NCBI GenBank assembly: GCA_902583345.1
Contig: CACHVT010000002.1
Location: 1 to 64,000 of the forward strand
Source of the DNA: an uncultured Pelagibacteraceae bacterium
Lineage (GTDB): Bacteria; Pseudomonadota; Alphaproteobacteria; Pelagibacterales; Pelagibacteraceae
Direction of reading: 5' to 3'
Length of the DNA stretch: 64,000 nucleotides
The notes below the pieces were generated by a model. That model was not told the DNA's origin and ran no database searches. It saw only the letters and a program-made list of their open reading frames with translations. The translations under genes were made by a program, and so were the position numbers. Positions 54,638 to 63,697 of the stretch are shown here, piece by piece. Numbering within the stretch: position 1 is the first letter of the stretch; every line of letters starts with the position of its first letter.

Positions 54638-57307
54638 ATGAAACCAGGGAATAAAAATTCTTATAAAACTTTAAAATCTATAAATATAAATGGTAGAAAT
54701 TATAAGTATTATTCTTTAGCAGAAGCAGAAAAAAATGGACTAAACGAAATCTCAAAATTACCAAAATCTTTGAAAGTTCTTTTAGAAAATTTACTTAGAT
54801 ACGAAGATGATATATCTGTAACTAAAGAACAAATTCAAGCAATTAAAAACTGGCTTGAAGAAAAAAAATCCTCTACAGAAATTGCATATAGGCCGGCTAG
54901 AGTTTTGTTACAAGATTACACAGGTATACCTGCTGTTGCAGACCTTGCAGCTATGCGTGAAGCGGTAAAAGAAAAAAAAAAAGACCCAAAAACTATTAAT
55001 CCTCTATCTTCTGTTGATTTAGTTATAGATCACTCAGTGCAAGTAGATAGATCTGCTAAGTCAGATTCATTCGAAAAAAATGTTGATATAGAATTTGAAA
55101 GAAATGGTGAAAGATATTCTTTTTTAAAGTGGGGGCAACAGGCTTTTAATAATTTTCGAATAGTGCCTCCAGGGACGGGTATCTGTCATCAAGTTAATTT
55201 AGAATACTTATCCAAAGTTGTTTGGTCAGAAAAATATAATAATGAAGAATATTTGTTTCCAGATACACTAGTTGGTACTGATAGTCATACAACCATGGTC
55301 AATGGATTGTCAGTTCTTGGGTGGGGTGTAGGTGGAATTGAGGCAGAAGCAGGAATGCTTGGACAACCAATTTCAATGTTAATTCCAGAAGTAATAGGCT
55401 TTGAGTTTAAAAATAAAATGCCAGAAGGAACTACGGCTACAGATTTAGTTTTAACAGTTGTAAAAATTTTAAGAGATAAAGGCGTTGTCGGAAAGTTTGT
55501 CGAATTTTATGGAGATGGTTTAAAAAATCTAACACTTGCTGACAGGGCAACTATTGCCAATATGGCGCCAGAGTATGGAGCTACCTGTGGTTTTTTTCCA
55601 ATTGATGATGAAACCCTAAAATATTTGAGATTTTCAGGAAGAGACGAACATACAGTAATGATTGTGGAGAAATATGCAAAAGAACAGGGACTATGGGCAA
55701 GTGATAATATTGAATTCACTGATACAGTTTCACTAGATATGTCCTCACTTGTACCAACAATATCTGGGCCTAAAAGACCTCAAGATAAAGTATTATTAAA
55801 TGAAGCATCTTCAGAATTTAAAAAAGTATTTGAAAATATCACATCAAGGAAGAAAAAAAATATTTCAAAGGTTAACGGTACAGATTTTAAAATTGAAGAT
55901 GGCTCTGTGCTTATCGCTGCGATTACATCATGCACAAATACATCTAATCCCAATGTTTTAATTGGAGCCGGATTACTAGCAAAAAAAGCTGTAGAGCTAG
56001 GTTTAAAAACAAAACCTTGGGTAAAAACTTCTTTAGCACCTGGTTCACAGGTGGTAACTGATTATTTAGATAAATCAGGCCTGAGTAAATACTTGGATGA
56101 ATTAGGTTTTAACTTGGTTGGGTATGGCTGCACAACATGTATTGGAAACTCTGGACCTTTACCAGATAATATTGTTGAAGCAATTGAAAAAGAAGATTTA
56201 TATGCAGTATCGGTTTTATCAGGAAATAGAAACTTCGAAGGTCGTATATCTCCACATATAAAAGCAAATTATCTAGCTTCACCTCCACTTGTTGTTGCGT
56301 ATGCATTAGCTGGCCACATGGAAGTAGATTTATATAAAGATTCTTTAGGCAAAGATAAGAACAATAAAGATATTTTTTTAAAAGATATATGGCCCTCAAA
56401 TAGAGAAATAGAAGAAACTTTAAGAGAATCATTGAATGCTGAAATGTTTATAAAGAGATATTCAAATGTTTCTGAGGGACCAATTCAATGGCAAAAAATA
56501 AAAACTGAAAAAAGTAGCATTTACAATTGGGATCAAGGATCAACCTATGTAAAAAAACCTCCATTTTTTGATAATCTCACAGATAAACCAGAGGGTTTCA
56601 AACAAATAAAAGATGCAAGGCCATTATTAATTTTGGGGGATATGGTTACAACAGATCATATTTCTCCCGCAGGATCTATTCAAAAAGAGAGTCCGACTGG
56701 AGAATATTTTATGGAGCATCAAATTTTACCAAAAGATTATAATTCTTATGGGTCCAGAAGAGGAAATCATGAAGTTATGATGAGAGGAACCTTTGCTAAT
56801 ATAAGAATTAGAAATGAGATAGTGCCGGGTACTGAAGGAGGATTTACAAAGTTATATCCCCAAGGAAAAGTAATGCCAATTTATGATGCAGTCGTAGAAT
56901 ATAAAAAAAGAGGCACAGATTTAGTAGTTATTGGAGGTAAAGAATATGGAACGGGTTCCTCAAGAGATTGGGCAGCAAAAGGAACCAAATTGTTAGGTGT
57001 TAAAGCTGTGATAGCTGAAAGTTTTGAAAGAATACATAGATCTAATTTAATAGGAATGGGAATATTGCCTTTACAGTTTATTGAAAATATAAATAGAAAA
57101 AACTTAAAGCTAAAAGGTTCAGAATTGATAAGTGTTGTAAATTTAGAAAAAGGAATAAATCCGACAGATAAAATCGAAATACAGATAAAATATATTACAG
57201 GCGATATTAAAAAAATAAAAACACTATGTAGAATTGATACAAAAAATGAAATGGAATATTATAAAAATGGTGGAATACTTCAATATGTTTTAAGAAATAT
57301 GATTTAA
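54638..57307 (+). CDS. acnA: Aconitate hydratase
   Basis: AcnA-type (IRP1-like) aconitase of 889 residues, interconverting citrate and isocitrate. The 4Fe-4S cluster cysteines are Cys432 (ITSCTNTSNP), Cys498 and Cys501 (YGCTTCIGNSG). VGTDSHTTMVNGLSVLGWGVGG-type segment and the swivelling-domain EYGTGSSRDWAAKG (substrate-binding Arg) are intact. Two bases separate it from the YfgM-like gene. Supplies isocitrate to Icd, also encoded here. Confidence 0.97.
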   Translation: MKPGNKNSYKTLKSININGRNYKYYSLAEAEKNGLNEISKLPKSLKVLLENLLRYEDDISVTKEQIQAIKNWLEEKKSSTEIAYRPARVLLQDYTGIPAVADLAAMREAVKEKKKDPKTINPLSSVDLVIDHSVQVDRSAKSDSFEKNVDIEFERNGERYSFLKWGQQAFNNFRIVPPGTGICHQVNLEYLSKVVWSEKYNNEEYLFPDTLVGTDSHTTMVNGLSVLGWGVGGIEAEAGMLGQPISMLIPEVIGFEFKNKMPEGTTATDLVLTVVKILRDKGVVGKFVEFYGDGLKNLTLADRATIANMAPEYGATCGFFPIDDETLKYLRFSGRDEHTVMIVEKYAKEQGLWASDNIEFTDTVSLDMSSLVPTISGPKRPQDKVLLNEASSEFKKVFENITSRKKKNISKVNGTDFKIEDGSVLIAAITSCTNTSNPNVLIGAGLLAKKAVELGLKTKPWVKTSLAPGSQVVTDYLDKSGLSKYLDELGFNLVGYGCTTCIGNSGPLPDNIVEAIEKEDLYAVSVLSGNRNFEGRISPHIKANYLASPPLVVAYALAGHMEVDLYKDSLGKDKNNKDIFLKDIWPSNREIEETLRESLNAEMFIKRYSNVSEGPIQWQKIKTEKSSIYNWDQGSTYVKKPPFFDNLTDKPEGFKQIKDARPLLILGDMVTTDHISPAGSIQKESPTGEYFMEHQILPKDYNSYGSRRGNHEVMMRGTFANIRIRNEIVPGTEGGFTKLYPQGKVMPIYDAVVEYKKRGTDLVVIGGKEYGTGSSRDWAAKGTKLLGVKAVIAESFERIHRSNLIGMGILPLQFIENINRKNLKLKGSELISVVNLEKGINPTDKIEIQIKYITGDIKKIKTLCRIDTKNEMEYYKNGGILQYVLRNMI

Positions 57308-57309
57308 TT

Positions 57310-57954
57310 ATGGATGAGGACACAGCAGCAATTAACTCAAATACCAAAAATCAGAAGATTAAAGATTTTTTTGTAAAATTTAAAAAACAGGTTATTTACG
57401 TTTTTGTTATTTTTATAATAATCGTTTTTGGTTACTTTTTATATATCGATTTTGAAAAAAAAAATAGAGTTCAAATTTCAGAAAAATATAACCAAGCTAT
57501 AATCGAATTTTATTCTGGTAACGAAAAAAATATAGAAAAAGAATTAGAAAATATTATAAAAAAAAAAGATAGAACTTATTCTCCATTGTCTTTATATTTT
57601 CTACTTGAAAATGAAATAATTACAGAAAAAAATAAAGTTAATAAATTATTTGATATAATAATTAATGAAATAAAACTTGAAAAAGAGATTAAAAATCTCG
57701 TAATTTACAAAAAAGCCTTATTTAATTCAGAATTTGAAACTGAAAATAATCTTATAAAAATTCTTAATCCAATAATTAATTCAGAAAGTATATGGAAATC
57801 CCATGGCCTTTATTTAATGGCAGAATTTTTTTATTTTAAAAACGAAAAAAAAAAATCTAAAGAATTTTTAGAAAAAATAGTAAGCGATGAAAAGAGTAAT
57901 TTATCAATTAAAAAAGAAGCTCAAAAAAGATTGAATAGAGATTTTAGTGAATAA
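57310..57954 (+). CDS. YfgM-like tetratricopeptide membrane protein
   Basis: 214 residues: a cytoplasmic N-terminal tail, one membrane helix (about 29-46, VIYVFVIFIIIVFGYFLY), and a periplasmic helical repeat region. This layout and the position directly before bamB are those of YfgM/DUF2659 proteins, ancillary factors of the Sec translocon that link to periplasmic chaperones. Sequence motifs are too degenerate for a firm call. Overlaps bamB by 8 bp. Confidence 0.65.
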   Translation: MDEDTAAINSNTKNQKIKDFFVKFKKQVIYVFVIFIIIVFGYFLYIDFEKKNRVQISEKYNQAIIEFYSGNEKNIEKELENIIKKKDRTYSPLSLYFLLENEIITEKNKVNKLFDIIINEIKLEKEIKNLVIYKKALFNSEFETENNLIKILNPIINSESIWKSHGLYLMAEFFYFKNEKKKSKEFLEKIVSDEKSNLSIKKEAQKRLNRDFSE

Positions 57955-59251
57955 AAAAATCATACTCATATTTATTTTTTTTTTGATAACAAATTGTTCT
58001 TTTAACAGCCAATCTAAGTTTTGGACAAAGGAAACTGGAATAAGTGTACAAAAGAATTCAATATCAAATGAGATATTTAAGAAGGATGATATTTTTGAAA
58101 AAGAATTTAACTCCGAACTTAAAATAAAACTTTCAGAGAAACTAATTAAGAATAGCTTTATTAATAATTTGGATAACAATAATGGAAGAACCAATTATAA
58201 TGGAAATTTAAAAAAAAGTTCAAGATTTAAATTTTCAAAAATTGATAATTTTGATTTTACCGAACCAGAGATAATATTTAGTAAAAATAATATTATTTTT
58301 TTCGATAACAAAGGTTCAATCCTAAAATTCGATAAAACATCTAAATTAGTTTGGAAAAAAAATTTTTACAATAAATCTGAAAAGAAATTAAAGCCATTGT
58401 TATCTTTTGCTAATAATGAAAAAATTTTGCTGGTAGTTGATAATCTTGCTAAATTTTATGCAGTCGATATTGAAACTGGGGAATTATTATGGGAGAAAAA
58501 AAATCCATCTCCATTTAATTCTCAAGTGAAAATATTCAAAGATAAATTCTTTGCTGTAGATTTTGAAAATATATTGAGAAGTTATTCAATTAAAGATGGA
58601 GAAGAAATTTGGCAATTTAAGACTGAGAAATCTTTTATTAAGTCACAAAAAAAATTATCGTTAATGATTATAAATAATAAAATAATTTTTAATAATTCAT
58701 TAGGAGACATTAGTGCAGTCGATATAGAAACTGGTAATATGATATGGCAACAACCTACTCAGACATCTACTTTATATGAGGAGACATTCTCTCTAAAAAC
58801 ATCTGATTTAATTTCTTCGAATGGTTTAATTTTATTTTCAAATAATAAAAACGAATTTTATTCTCTGGATATTAAAAAAGGTTCTCTTAACTGGAAACAG
58901 AGGGTAAATTCTAATTTAAGACCAACTTTAATTGGCAACCTAGTTTTTACAATTAGTATGGAGGGTTATTTAATAGTTATTGATAAAAGAAATGGCAATA
59001 TAATTAGATCTACTGATATCTTTGAGAGTTTTGGAAACAAAAGAAGAAAGAAAATTGAACCTATAGGATTTATTGTAGGGATTGATAATATTTACCTTAC
59101 TACAAATAATGGACTACTATTAGTTATTGATATCTTAAATGGTAAACCACAATCTATTTTGAAAATTGATAGTAGAAAAATCTCAAGACCATTTATTTTA
59201 AATCAAAATTTATTCATAATTGAAAAAAGTTCAATTATTAAACTGAATTAA
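57947..59251 (+). CDS. bamB: BamB outer membrane assembly lipoprotein
   Basis: Beta-propeller lipoprotein of the BAM complex, 434 residues. GTG start at 57947, signal peptide and lipobox ending at Cys17 (LITNC). PQQ-like blades repeat a pattern such as AVDIETGELLWEKKNP, EEIWQFKT, AVDIETGNMIWQQP, LDIKKGSLNWKQ. It overlaps the YfgM-like gene, as in many alphaproteobacteria. The usual next gene in that order, der (GTPase), is not present here; a cupin-like gene follows. Confidence 0.88.
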   Translation: MNKKIILIFIFFLITNCSFNSQSKFWTKETGISVQKNSISNEIFKKDDIFEKEFNSELKIKLSEKLIKNSFINNLDNNNGRTNYNGNLKKSSRFKFSKIDNFDFTEPEIIFSKNNIIFFDNKGSILKFDKTSKLVWKKNFYNKSEKKLKPLLSFANNEKILLVVDNLAKFYAVDIETGELLWEKKNPSPFNSQVKIFKDKFFAVDFENILRSYSIKDGEEIWQFKTEKSFIKSQKKLSLMIINNKIIFNNSLGDISAVDIETGNMIWQQPTQTSTLYEETFSLKTSDLISSNGLILFSNNKNEFYSLDIKKGSLNWKQRVNSNLRPTLIGNLVFTISMEGYLIVIDKRNGNIIRSTDIFESFGNKRRKKIEPIGFIVGIDNIYLTTNNGLLLVIDILNGKPQSILKIDSRKISRPFILNQNLFIIEKSSIIKLN

Positions 59252-59253
59252 AT

Positions 59254-59685
59254 ATGTTTTTTAAGATACTTGATAAATTAGGAAGAAAAAAAATTGTTTT
59301 AGATAGGGGTCCGTCACATCCAAAGTATAACCAAGCAAAGCCATGGATGAATAGATATTATCTTTTGTTTAGACATAGACCTAAATGGTTTCCATTCAAT
59401 ATATTAATTCATGAAATGTTAGACGATGATCATGGAGATGGTGTTCATAATCACTTATTTCCATTTATCACAATAATTTTAAGAGATGGGTATTGGGAAA
59501 CTTTAAAATCTGGAAAATATTGGAGGCCACCAGGATATATAGGTTTTAGATCAGCAAATAACTTTCATAGAGTTGATTTGAAACCCGGAACTAGACCATT
59601 AACTCTTTTTATCTCTGGACCCTATGGATTAAGAAAAGGTCCAAGGTCTGAATATGGTATAGATTTCAAAACAAAAATTAAATAA
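59254..59685 (+). CDS. Cupin-like protein of unknown function
   Basis: 143 residues. A small beta-barrel protein with candidate metal ligands His60, His65, His67 (DDDHGDGVHNH) and His105 (NNFHRVD), an arrangement like the H-x-H...H of cupins. The acidic DDDHGDG and the IILRDGYWET segment are distinctive. It follows bamB by two bases and overlaps the convergent gene by 8 bp. I know a conserved-hypothetical match of this kind but no function. Confidence 0.6.
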   Translation: MFFKILDKLGRKKIVLDRGPSHPKYNQAKPWMNRYYLLFRHRPKWFPFNILIHEMLDDDHGDGVHNHLFPFITIILRDGYWETLKSGKYWRPPGYIGFRSANNFHRVDLKPGTRPLTLFISGPYGLRKGPRSEYGIDFKTKIK

Positions 59686-60115
59686 AAGGGTTATAAGCCC
59701 ATTGGAGTATAGCTTGGCGTTGTCTTCGTCTACAATCTAAGTTTCCCTCATCACAATTTTTTTTAATTGCTTTTACGTGTCTTGTAAAATTTTTCCACCT
59801 TTTGATCTGAACTTCATCAATTTTTGGAATACGTCTACCATTTGTGTATCTGCAGTACCATTGAAACCAACCAAGTGGATCTTCCTTGAAAATCCAACCT
59901 TTATTTTGCCATTCCTTTCTCGATAGACCCGCTTTCACACGAAATCTATTCAACTTGACATCAAAATTTTTACTTATTTTTGCTTTTTTAAACCAAGATT
60001 TTGGATATTCATCAACTTTATTTCCAAAATATGCTCCACCAAATACACCAAGTTCAAGCATTTCTTTAGGAGTTAACTCGGGTTTAAAAATATTATAAAG
60101 ATCAACTTCGTTCAT
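59678..60115 (-). CDS. Conserved hypothetical protein
   Basis: 145 residues, tryptophan- and arginine-rich, with no membrane segment or signal peptide. Features include PKSWFKKAK, KGWIFKEDPLGWFQWYCRY (about 79-97), and a basic CRRRQRQAILQW near the C-terminus, which suggests nucleic-acid or anion binding. It is the last gene of the minus-strand operon, three bases after the ammonia-lyase stop. I do not recognise a characterised family. Confidence 0.6.
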   Translation of the reverse strand: MNEVDLYNIFKPELTPKEMLELGVFGGAYFGNKVDEYPKSWFKKAKISKNFDVKLNRFRVKAGLSRKEWQNKGWIFKEDPLGWFQWYCRYTNGRRIPKIDEVQIKRWKNFTRHVKAIKKNCDEGNLDCRRRQRQAILQWAYNPFI

Positions 60116-60118
60116 TAA

Positions 60119-61264
60119 TCAGATTAATTTCATTCCTTCTGAAATCAGTTTGTTATATAAATTTTCATCGACATTGCCCTCACAACCAATTAATAAAATA
60201 TTTGAATTTTTATCTAAACATAATTTTTCTTTTATATTATTATTGTTACAACTTGCTATTAAACTTATAATTCCAGGCGCAGAACATTCTCCTCCAATGA
60301 TTTTTTCGTTACCAAAATTACAGTTAGCAAGCATTGCAACTGTTTTAGAAATATTATCATCTGATATACTTAGGCATAAATTAACTGATCTTTTAATAAT
60401 TTTCCATGGTACTAAAGATACCTCGCCGCAAGACATTCCCCCCATAATACTTTCTTTTTCAATTTTTATTTTTTTGATGAAGCCATTTTCAACACTTTTT
60501 AAAACACAATCAGCACTTTCAGGCTCAACAATAACTATTTTTGGTATTTTTTTAAAATATTTTGCTATTCCTGCAATTGCTCCAGCAGCCATACCGCCAA
60601 CACCAGCTTGTAAAAAAACATGAGTAATATACTCATTTGTTTGCGATGTAATCTCTTTTATCATAACTGAATATCCAGCCATGGTTAACTTTGGAACTAA
60701 TTCATAATTTTCCCATGCTACATCTTGAACGACTTGCCAATTATTTTTTTTAGACTGATCTAAACATTCTTTTAAAGATGCCTCATAATTTCCATTAACT
60801 CTAATAACATCTGCCCCAAGTTTTTTTATTGCATCTGCCCTATAATCACTTACGAACTCGCTGATAAAAATTTTGCATTTTAGACCTAATCTTTGTGAAC
60901 CCCAAGCCACAGATCTTCCATGATTACCTGCCGTTGCAGTAGATATAGTAATATCTTTTTTATTTTTACTAATAATTTCAACTGCATATGCTCCACCTAA
61001 TGCTTTAAATGATTTTAACCCAAATCTTTTTGATTCATCTTTATAAAAAATATTTTTTAAATTTATGTTTTTTGATAATTTATTTAGCGAGACTAATGGT
61101 GTAGGTTTATAAGATGGCCAAGAAGATATTGTTTTATAAGCATCATCAATATATACTTCTGGAAGAATTCTTAATATATCCTGCCTGTTAAAATTAAATT
61201 TTTTGTTAGTTAGAAATTTGGAAATTTTCCAATTTAATAATTCAGAACTCTTCATTTTTAACAA
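60119..61264 (-). CDS. dpaL: Diaminopropionate ammonia-lyase-like PLP enzyme
   Basis: Fold-type II PLP lyase. E. coli YgeX converts 2,3-diaminopropionate to pyruvate and two ammonia. The 381-residue protein matches its signature stretches: KDESKRFGLKSFKALGGAYA with the PLP lysine in SFKALGG, TATAGNHGRSVAWG, VVQDVAWENYE, LQAGVGGMAAG and IVEPESADC. The likeness to YgeX is closer than to threonine dehydratase, but substrate is not proven. It overlaps glnT by 7 bp. Confidence 0.78.
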   Translation of the reverse strand: MLKMKSSELLNWKISKFLTNKKFNFNRQDILRILPEVYIDDAYKTISSWPSYKPTPLVSLNKLSKNINLKNIFYKDESKRFGLKSFKALGGAYAVEIISKNKKDITISTATAGNHGRSVAWGSQRLGLKCKIFISEFVSDYRADAIKKLGADVIRVNGNYEASLKECLDQSKKNNWQVVQDVAWENYELVPKLTMAGYSVMIKEITSQTNEYITHVFLQAGVGGMAAGAIAGIAKYFKKIPKIVIVEPESADCVLKSVENGFIKKIKIEKESIMGGMSCGEVSLVPWKIIKRSVNLCLSISDDNISKTVAMLANCNFGNEKIIGGECSAPGIISLIASCNNNNIKEKLCLDKNSNILLIGCEGNVDENLYNKLISEGMKLI

Positions 61265-62583
61265 TCAAGCGTGTTTAGCTTTTCCCACTCTGTAATAGAA
61301 TCTCTTTTGTTAAAATTTTCTTGTCTACTAAAATCCTCAATTTCAAGTTTTTTTAGTTTTATATAACTATTTATTACATCTTCACCAAAAGCTTCTTTTA
61401 ATTCCTTGCTATTTTCTAGCTCATTTATTGCGTCTTCAATTTCGTCAGGTAATTTTTTTAAATGCGAATAATTTTTGTAATCGGTATACATGTTACAAGT
61501 TAAAGGCTCTCCAGGATCAATTCTATTATTAAGTCCATCTATTCCAGCAGCAATTATGCCTGCCTGAAGAAGATAAGGGTTTGATGATCCATCCATTAAT
61601 CTTAATTCGAACCGACCTGGGTCTGGAACTCGTATCATATGAGTTCGATTATTTCCAGTGTAAGAAATACTGCTTGGTGACCAAGAAGCTCCAGATTTGG
61701 TTGGAGGAGCGTTAATTCTTCTATAACTATTTATTGTTGGATTAAAAAAGGCAGCAAGTGGTTGGGCTAATCTCATTATACCACCTAAAAAATTATATGC
61801 AGTTTTGCTTAAACCTAGTCTATCACCATTTTCTAAGAATTTGTTTTGTTTATCTTTCCATAATGAAATATGGGCATGGCAGCCGTTACCAGTTAAATTT
61901 TCGAAAGGTTTGGGCATAAATGTTGCTCTTAAACCATGTTTCTCTGATAAAAACTTAACCATAAATTTAAAAAAAGTATGTCTATCAGCAGTGGTTAAAC
62001 TATCTGAATAGTCCCAATTCATTTCAAATTGTCCATTAGCATCCTCATGATCATTTTGATAAGGGCCCCACCCAAGTTCAATCATGCAATCACATATTTC
62101 TTTTATTAAATCGTATCTTCTCATTAATGCAGATTGGTCGTAGCAAGGTTTTGATTGAATATCTCTACCATCTGCAATTTTTGAACCATCTGGAGAAATT
62201 AAAAAATATTCACACTCTACTCCTGACTTCATTATTAAATCTTTTTTTGAAAGCTTTTCTATTTGATTTTTAAGCATTACCCTAGGTGAAGCATTAACTG
62301 GTTTTCCGCTCATCCATAAATCTGATGCTAACCAACCAACTTCTTTATTCCAGGGTAGTTGGATTAAACTATTGGGATCTGGGATTGCAAACATATCTGT
62401 ATCAGCAGGGGTCATATCTAACCAGGTAGCAAACCCTGCAAATCCTGCTCCATTCTTTTGCATTTCACTTATCGCTTGTGCAGGAACTAATTTAGATCTT
62501 AGTACCCCAAATAGATCAACAAAACTGATAAGGAAATATTTTATTTTTTTAGATTTAGCTATAGAGCTTAAATTTTTAGACAT
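61258..62583 (-). CDS. glnT: Glutamine synthetase family, GlnT/GmaS type
   Basis: ATP-dependent ligase joining glutamate to ammonia or an amine, 441 residues. Metal and substrate motifs are GVECEYFLIS, NDHEDANGQFEMNW, GNGCHAHISLW, NSYRRINAP and FELRLMDGSSNPY. It is shorter than GlnA and lacks the adenylylation-loop tyrosine, as do GlnT and gamma-glutamylmethylamide synthetases (GmaS). In SAR11, methylamine use via GMAS is known, so amine specificity is possible; the neighbouring ammonia-lyase also suggests ammonia capture. Function within the family is open. Confidence 0.82.
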   Translation of the reverse strand: MSKNLSSIAKSKKIKYFLISFVDLFGVLRSKLVPAQAISEMQKNGAGFAGFATWLDMTPADTDMFAIPDPNSLIQLPWNKEVGWLASDLWMSGKPVNASPRVMLKNQIEKLSKKDLIMKSGVECEYFLISPDGSKIADGRDIQSKPCYDQSALMRRYDLIKEICDCMIELGWGPYQNDHEDANGQFEMNWDYSDSLTTADRHTFFKFMVKFLSEKHGLRATFMPKPFENLTGNGCHAHISLWKDKQNKFLENGDRLGLSKTAYNFLGGIMRLAQPLAAFFNPTINSYRRINAPPTKSGASWSPSSISYTGNNRTHMIRVPDPGRFELRLMDGSSNPYLLQAGIIAAGIDGLNNRIDPGEPLTCNMYTDYKNYSHLKKLPDEIEDAINELENSKELKEAFGEDVINSYIKLKKLEIEDFSRQENFNKRDSITEWEKLNTLDC

Positions 62584-62602
62584 TAATTAATCTAGCATAT
62601 TT

Positions 62603-62755
62603 TTATTTAAAAAAAGAAATAATACTTTCCCAGTAATATATTAAATTAACAGCAATAATTATAATAACAGCAAGAATTACACCGTATTTTGCTTTTGGCC
62701 AAGCTAACCTTGCCATTTTACTTGGAGTTTTGTTTATCTGTTCTTTATCGTCCAT
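62603..62755 (-). CDS. 50-residue single-pass membrane protein
   Basis: ATG at 62755 opens a 50-codon frame ending at TAA (62603-62605). The protein has a hydrophilic start (MDDKEQINKTPSKMARLAWP, residues 1-20) and one membrane helix (about 25-41, GVILAVIIIIAVNLIYY), with a short SFFK tail. It overlaps the stop of the upstream 2OG oxygenase by 11 bp and lies 19 bp before glnT, so it is part of the operon. No known family. Confidence 0.6.
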   Translation of the reverse strand: MDDKEQINKTPSKMARLAWPKAKYGVILAVIIIIAVNLIYYWESIISFFK

Positions 62756-63389
62756 AAACGTTATAGATTTCATCATCAATTACTGCGTTAAAAGAAATTG
62801 ACCTTCTTTCCTCTTTTGTGTCTTTAAATGGAAAAACAGTATGCATTAAATAATTTGGAAAAAAATAAAAGTCACCAACTTTTGGGACCAGGTCTAAAGT
62901 AGAATGACATAAAAACATCCTAGATCCATGGATTAATTGTAGATTGCCACCTCTATATGCAATATTTTTACCTTTTTGTAAATGAGCACCCATGTTTGTT
63001 GGAACTTTTAAAAATCCTGCACCAGATATATGTCCACCATGCCAGTGTGTTGGGTTATACTCGTTTTGAAACTGTCTAACAATCCATGAATTTTTTATTT
63101 CAAATTTTTTTACATCTTTGTTTGTTTCTAATTTAATCCATTGATTTATGCAAAATCCCAAAAAATTATACCAGCCTGAAGTTTTCATAAAATCATGCTC
63201 TAAAACAAACTCTTGAGTGACATCTCCAACAAGATTTTTTCCAACATCTAATTCTTTACTTTTTGTTTTATTTTCAATTGTTTGATCAACATAATTATTT
63301 AGTTTCGCAATTATATCTTCTGGTATTTTTACATGAAAAATTGATGGACCAAATTTTTTAATAAGTCTATATTGAATTTTATTTTCCAT
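62745..63389 (-). CDS. Putative 2OG-Fe(II) oxygenase
   Basis: 214 residues. The double-stranded beta-helix core shows NPTHWHGGHISGAGFLKVP (about 112-130), with His115/His117 as candidate iron ligands, His183 in YLMHTVFPF and Arg195/196 (ERRSISFN) for the 2OG carboxylate. It resembles the PF13759-type oxygenases, like the gene at 48669-49370, but is a distinct protein. It is the first gene of a tightly packed minus-strand operon with a tiny membrane protein, glnT, dpaL and an unknown gene. Substrate unknown. Confidence 0.75.
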   Translation of the reverse strand: MENKIQYRLIKKFGPSIFHVKIPEDIIAKLNNYVDQTIENKTKSKELDVGKNLVGDVTQEFVLEHDFMKTSGWYNFLGFCINQWIKLETNKDVKKFEIKNSWIVRQFQNEYNPTHWHGGHISGAGFLKVPTNMGAHLQKGKNIAYRGGNLQLIHGSRMFLCHSTLDLVPKVGDFYFFPNYLMHTVFPFKDTKEERRSISFNAVIDDEIYNVYGR

Positions 63390-63423
63390 TTAGAAATTAT
63401 AGTGGGATTTAATTATATTTTAA

Positions 63424-63449
63424 AGGGCGCATATAATAAAATGCGCCCT
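63424..63449 (-). terminator. Hairpin terminator after the amt operon
   Basis: AGGGCGCAT (63424-63432), loop ATAATAAA and ATGCGCCCT (63441-63449) form a 9-bp GC-rich stem. Read on the minus strand it is followed by TTTAAAATATAATT, a broken T-rich tail. It lies 15 bases beyond the stop of the 73-residue gene. Confidence 0.7.
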
Positions 63450-63464
63450 CAAATAAAAAACTAA

Positions 63465-63686
63465 TTACCAGTCGGTAATATTGCTTTTGTGGTCGTTTGC
63501 ACTGTGTCTTTTTCTAGCCAGCTTATCAAGTTCTTCAGATTCTTGCATATTTGCTAAAACATGCCAGCCTATCCAAATAACTATCCCAATAATAACTAGT
63601 ACAGTTTCCGTGCCTACGCCGGGATAAACTGCTCCGGCAACTTCCTTAGCACTTAGATGATCGATCCAGTTTGTTACTGTAGCCAT
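63465..63686 (-). CDS. 73-residue single-pass membrane protein downstream of amt
   Basis: One membrane helix (about 27-44, TETVLVIIGIVIWIGWHVLA) flanked by an N-terminal VTNWIDHLSAKEV and a charged tail (ESEELDKLARKRHS). It follows the transporter gene on the same strand 11 bp downstream, with a clear purine-rich AGGAGA before its ATG, so it is well translated. No recognised family. The position suggests an accessory to the ammonium transporter. Confidence 0.7.
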   Translation of the reverse strand: MATVTNWIDHLSAKEVAGAVYPGVGTETVLVIIGIVIWIGWHVLANMQESEELDKLARKRHSANDHKSNITDW

Positions 63687-63697
63687 ATTTATCTCCT

